Positions 23,104 through 23,901 of a stretch of DNA of 23,901 nt are shown here, in pieces. Position 1 is the stretch's first letter; each line of letters starts with the position of its first letter. Origin of the DNA: Eubacterium sp. GTDB taxonomy: Bacteria; Bacillota; Clostridia; Oscillospirales; Acutalibacteraceae. The stretch lies in assembly GCA_014465955.1 (NCBI GenBank), contig JACTVT010000034.1, forward strand, positions 1-23,901. The letters are read 5' to 3'. Made by a program: the position numbers and the translations under genes. A model generated the notes under the pieces. That model had not been told where the DNA came from. It worked only from the letters and a program-made list of their open reading frames with translations, and ran no database searches.

Positions 23104-23721
23104 TTATCTTCTGTGGTAAACGCCTTCGTGAAAGCCTTCCTGTTTAAATACTACGCTTACAGACTGCCACAAAATCTGCAAATCAAGTTTAAGACTCCAG
23201 TTGTCACAGTATTCCTTGTCATATTTCATCTTTTTCATAAGTGAAATACTGTCACGCCCCTTGATTTGCGCAAGTCCCGTAAGACCCGGGCGAAAAGCAT
23301 AAACACCGTATTCAAGTCTTACACGATGTGCCCTTATTTCACTTGAAATGAGCGGACGGGGGCCTACAAAACTCATATCACCTTTCAAAATATTCCACAA
23401 TTGCGGCAGTTCATCAAGACTTGTTTTTCTTAATATTCTGCCGAATTTTGTAATATACTGTTCGGGATTTTCAAGTTCACCCGTTGCACAGTTGGGCGTA
23501 TTGTTTTTCATTGTCTGAAACTTATAGATTCTGAACGGTTTTCCTCCCCTGCCACGCCTTTCATGGCTGAAAAAAACACTTGTATCAGGTGTAAACAGAT
23601 TAATAATACATATAATCAGAAACAGCGGTGAAAGAATAACAAGTGCGAAAAACGATGCAAAAATATCAAACAATCTTTTAAATTTGATTGGCGCAAGCCA
23701 TTTTTTAAAAAAAGATTTCAT
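23104..23721 (-). CDS. Polyprenyl-phosphate sugar-1-phosphate transferase (PglC/WbaP family)
   Basis: Starts synthesis of a surface glycan by moving a sugar phosphate from a UDP-sugar to undecaprenyl phosphate at the inner membrane face. The 205 residues are the short monotopic PglC-size form. A hydrophobic re-entrant segment at about 17-44 is broken by Ser31-Pro32. Other family motifs are KFQTMKNN, the catalytic Asp103-Glu104 pair in SLDELPQLWNILKGD, SFVGPRPL, and RPGLTGLAQIKGRD. The sugar cannot be predicted. The ribosome binding site is weak (ACGGAA). Glycan genes may lie beyond the window. The tight pairing with a cytoplasmic beta-galactosidase is unexpected and may only reflect shared transcription. 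Confidence 0.92.
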   Translation of the reverse strand: MKSFFKKWLAPIKFKRLFDIFASFFALVILSPLFLIICIINLFTPDTSVFFSHERRGRGGKPFRIYKFQTMKNNTPNCATGELENPEQYITKFGRILRKTSLDELPQLWNILKGDMSFVGPRPLISSEIRAHRVRLEYGVYAFRPGLTGLAQIKGRDSISLMKKMKYDKEYCDNWSLKLDLQILWQSVSVVFKQEGFHEGVYHRR

Positions 23722-23888
23722 AATTAAAATTCCGTTTCAAAATGCCGCACGGCATATTTTCTGCTCATAAATGATTTGAGCGAAGCGTAATATATAGTTT
23801 AAAATGCCCATTACGGGGCAAAAAAGGTCATATCTTGTGGTGAACCACCACATATGTACATAACAGCACACAATTTTTGACAATTATA
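23722..23888 (-). promoter_or_regulatory. Hairpin-rich leader of the sugar transferase gene
   Basis: A TATAAT -10 box is at 23883-23888; its -35 box would lie beyond the window. The leader of about 155 bases holds three inverted repeats: TGTGGTG-GTT-CACCACA (23836-23852, minus-strand reading), TGCCC/GGGCA with hexaloop CGTAAT followed by TTTT (23805-23820), and a palindrome ATGCCG-TG-CGGCAT (23742-23755) followed by TTTT close to the start codon. The last two look like weak terminators, so leader control of a surface-glycan gene is possible. Confidence 0.5.
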
Positions 23889-23901
23889 CCATATATATTA
23901 C

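Noticed and set aside
1..23901. CRISPR array, transposase, prophage or defence genes
   Set aside because: No regularly spaced direct repeats and no such protein families were seen in any frame.

Overview
The window looks like chromosomal DNA from a low-to-moderate GC Clostridia relative, most like gut Ruminococcaceae/Oscillospiraceae. The support is: sigma-A promoters with 17-base spacers, purine-rich AGGAGG-type ribosome binding sites, a Bacillus-type (GSI-alpha) glutamine synthetase, a pth-mfd gene pair as in Bacillota, and many small structured intergenic repeats. This placement is inferred from gene content; no search was run. All protein genes but one lie on the minus strand, so the window reads biologically from right to left.

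Left third (1-8745), nitrogen assimilation. In transcription order: glnA, with a promoter and a terminator-like hairpin in its leader; an ammonium channel fused to a P-II domain; then a promoter and an operon encoding a three-polypeptide glutamate synthase (glutaminase domain, ferredoxin/FMN domain, GXGXG domain), followed by purF. A tRNA-Ser(GGA) follows the purF terminator. Its 3' end and terminator are duplicated exactly 159 bases further downstream. Together these genes would take up ammonium, make glutamine, move its amide nitrogen to 2-oxoglutarate, and use glutamine for the first step of purine synthesis.

Middle (8844-18064). A CapA-like membrane-anchored phosphoesterase-fold protein is divergent from the only plus-strand gene, a CaCA-type cation/proton exchanger. 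Convergent to the exchanger is a minus-strand group: CNNM/CBS membrane protein, pth, mfd and a SpoIIQ-like M23 peptidase. The 437 bases between exchanger and peptidase hold a composite repeat bracketed by two identical 31-base palindromic terminators.

Right third (18246-23901). An orphan radical SAM protein with its own promoter, a structured MITE-like repeat, and a pair made of a PglC/WbaP-family sugar-phosphate transferase and a large GH2 beta-galactosidase. The sugar transferase has a hairpin-rich leader that runs to the window edge.

No CRISPR array, transposase, integrase or restriction/defence gene was found. Proteins are mostly familiar; the unusual content is intergenic: a family of hairpins with changing stem sequence but a constant CCCTAC edge, the tRNA-tail repeat, an attenuator-like glnA leader, a ribosome binding site buried in the mfd terminator, and 3' hairpins whose T-tract lies on the wrong strand.
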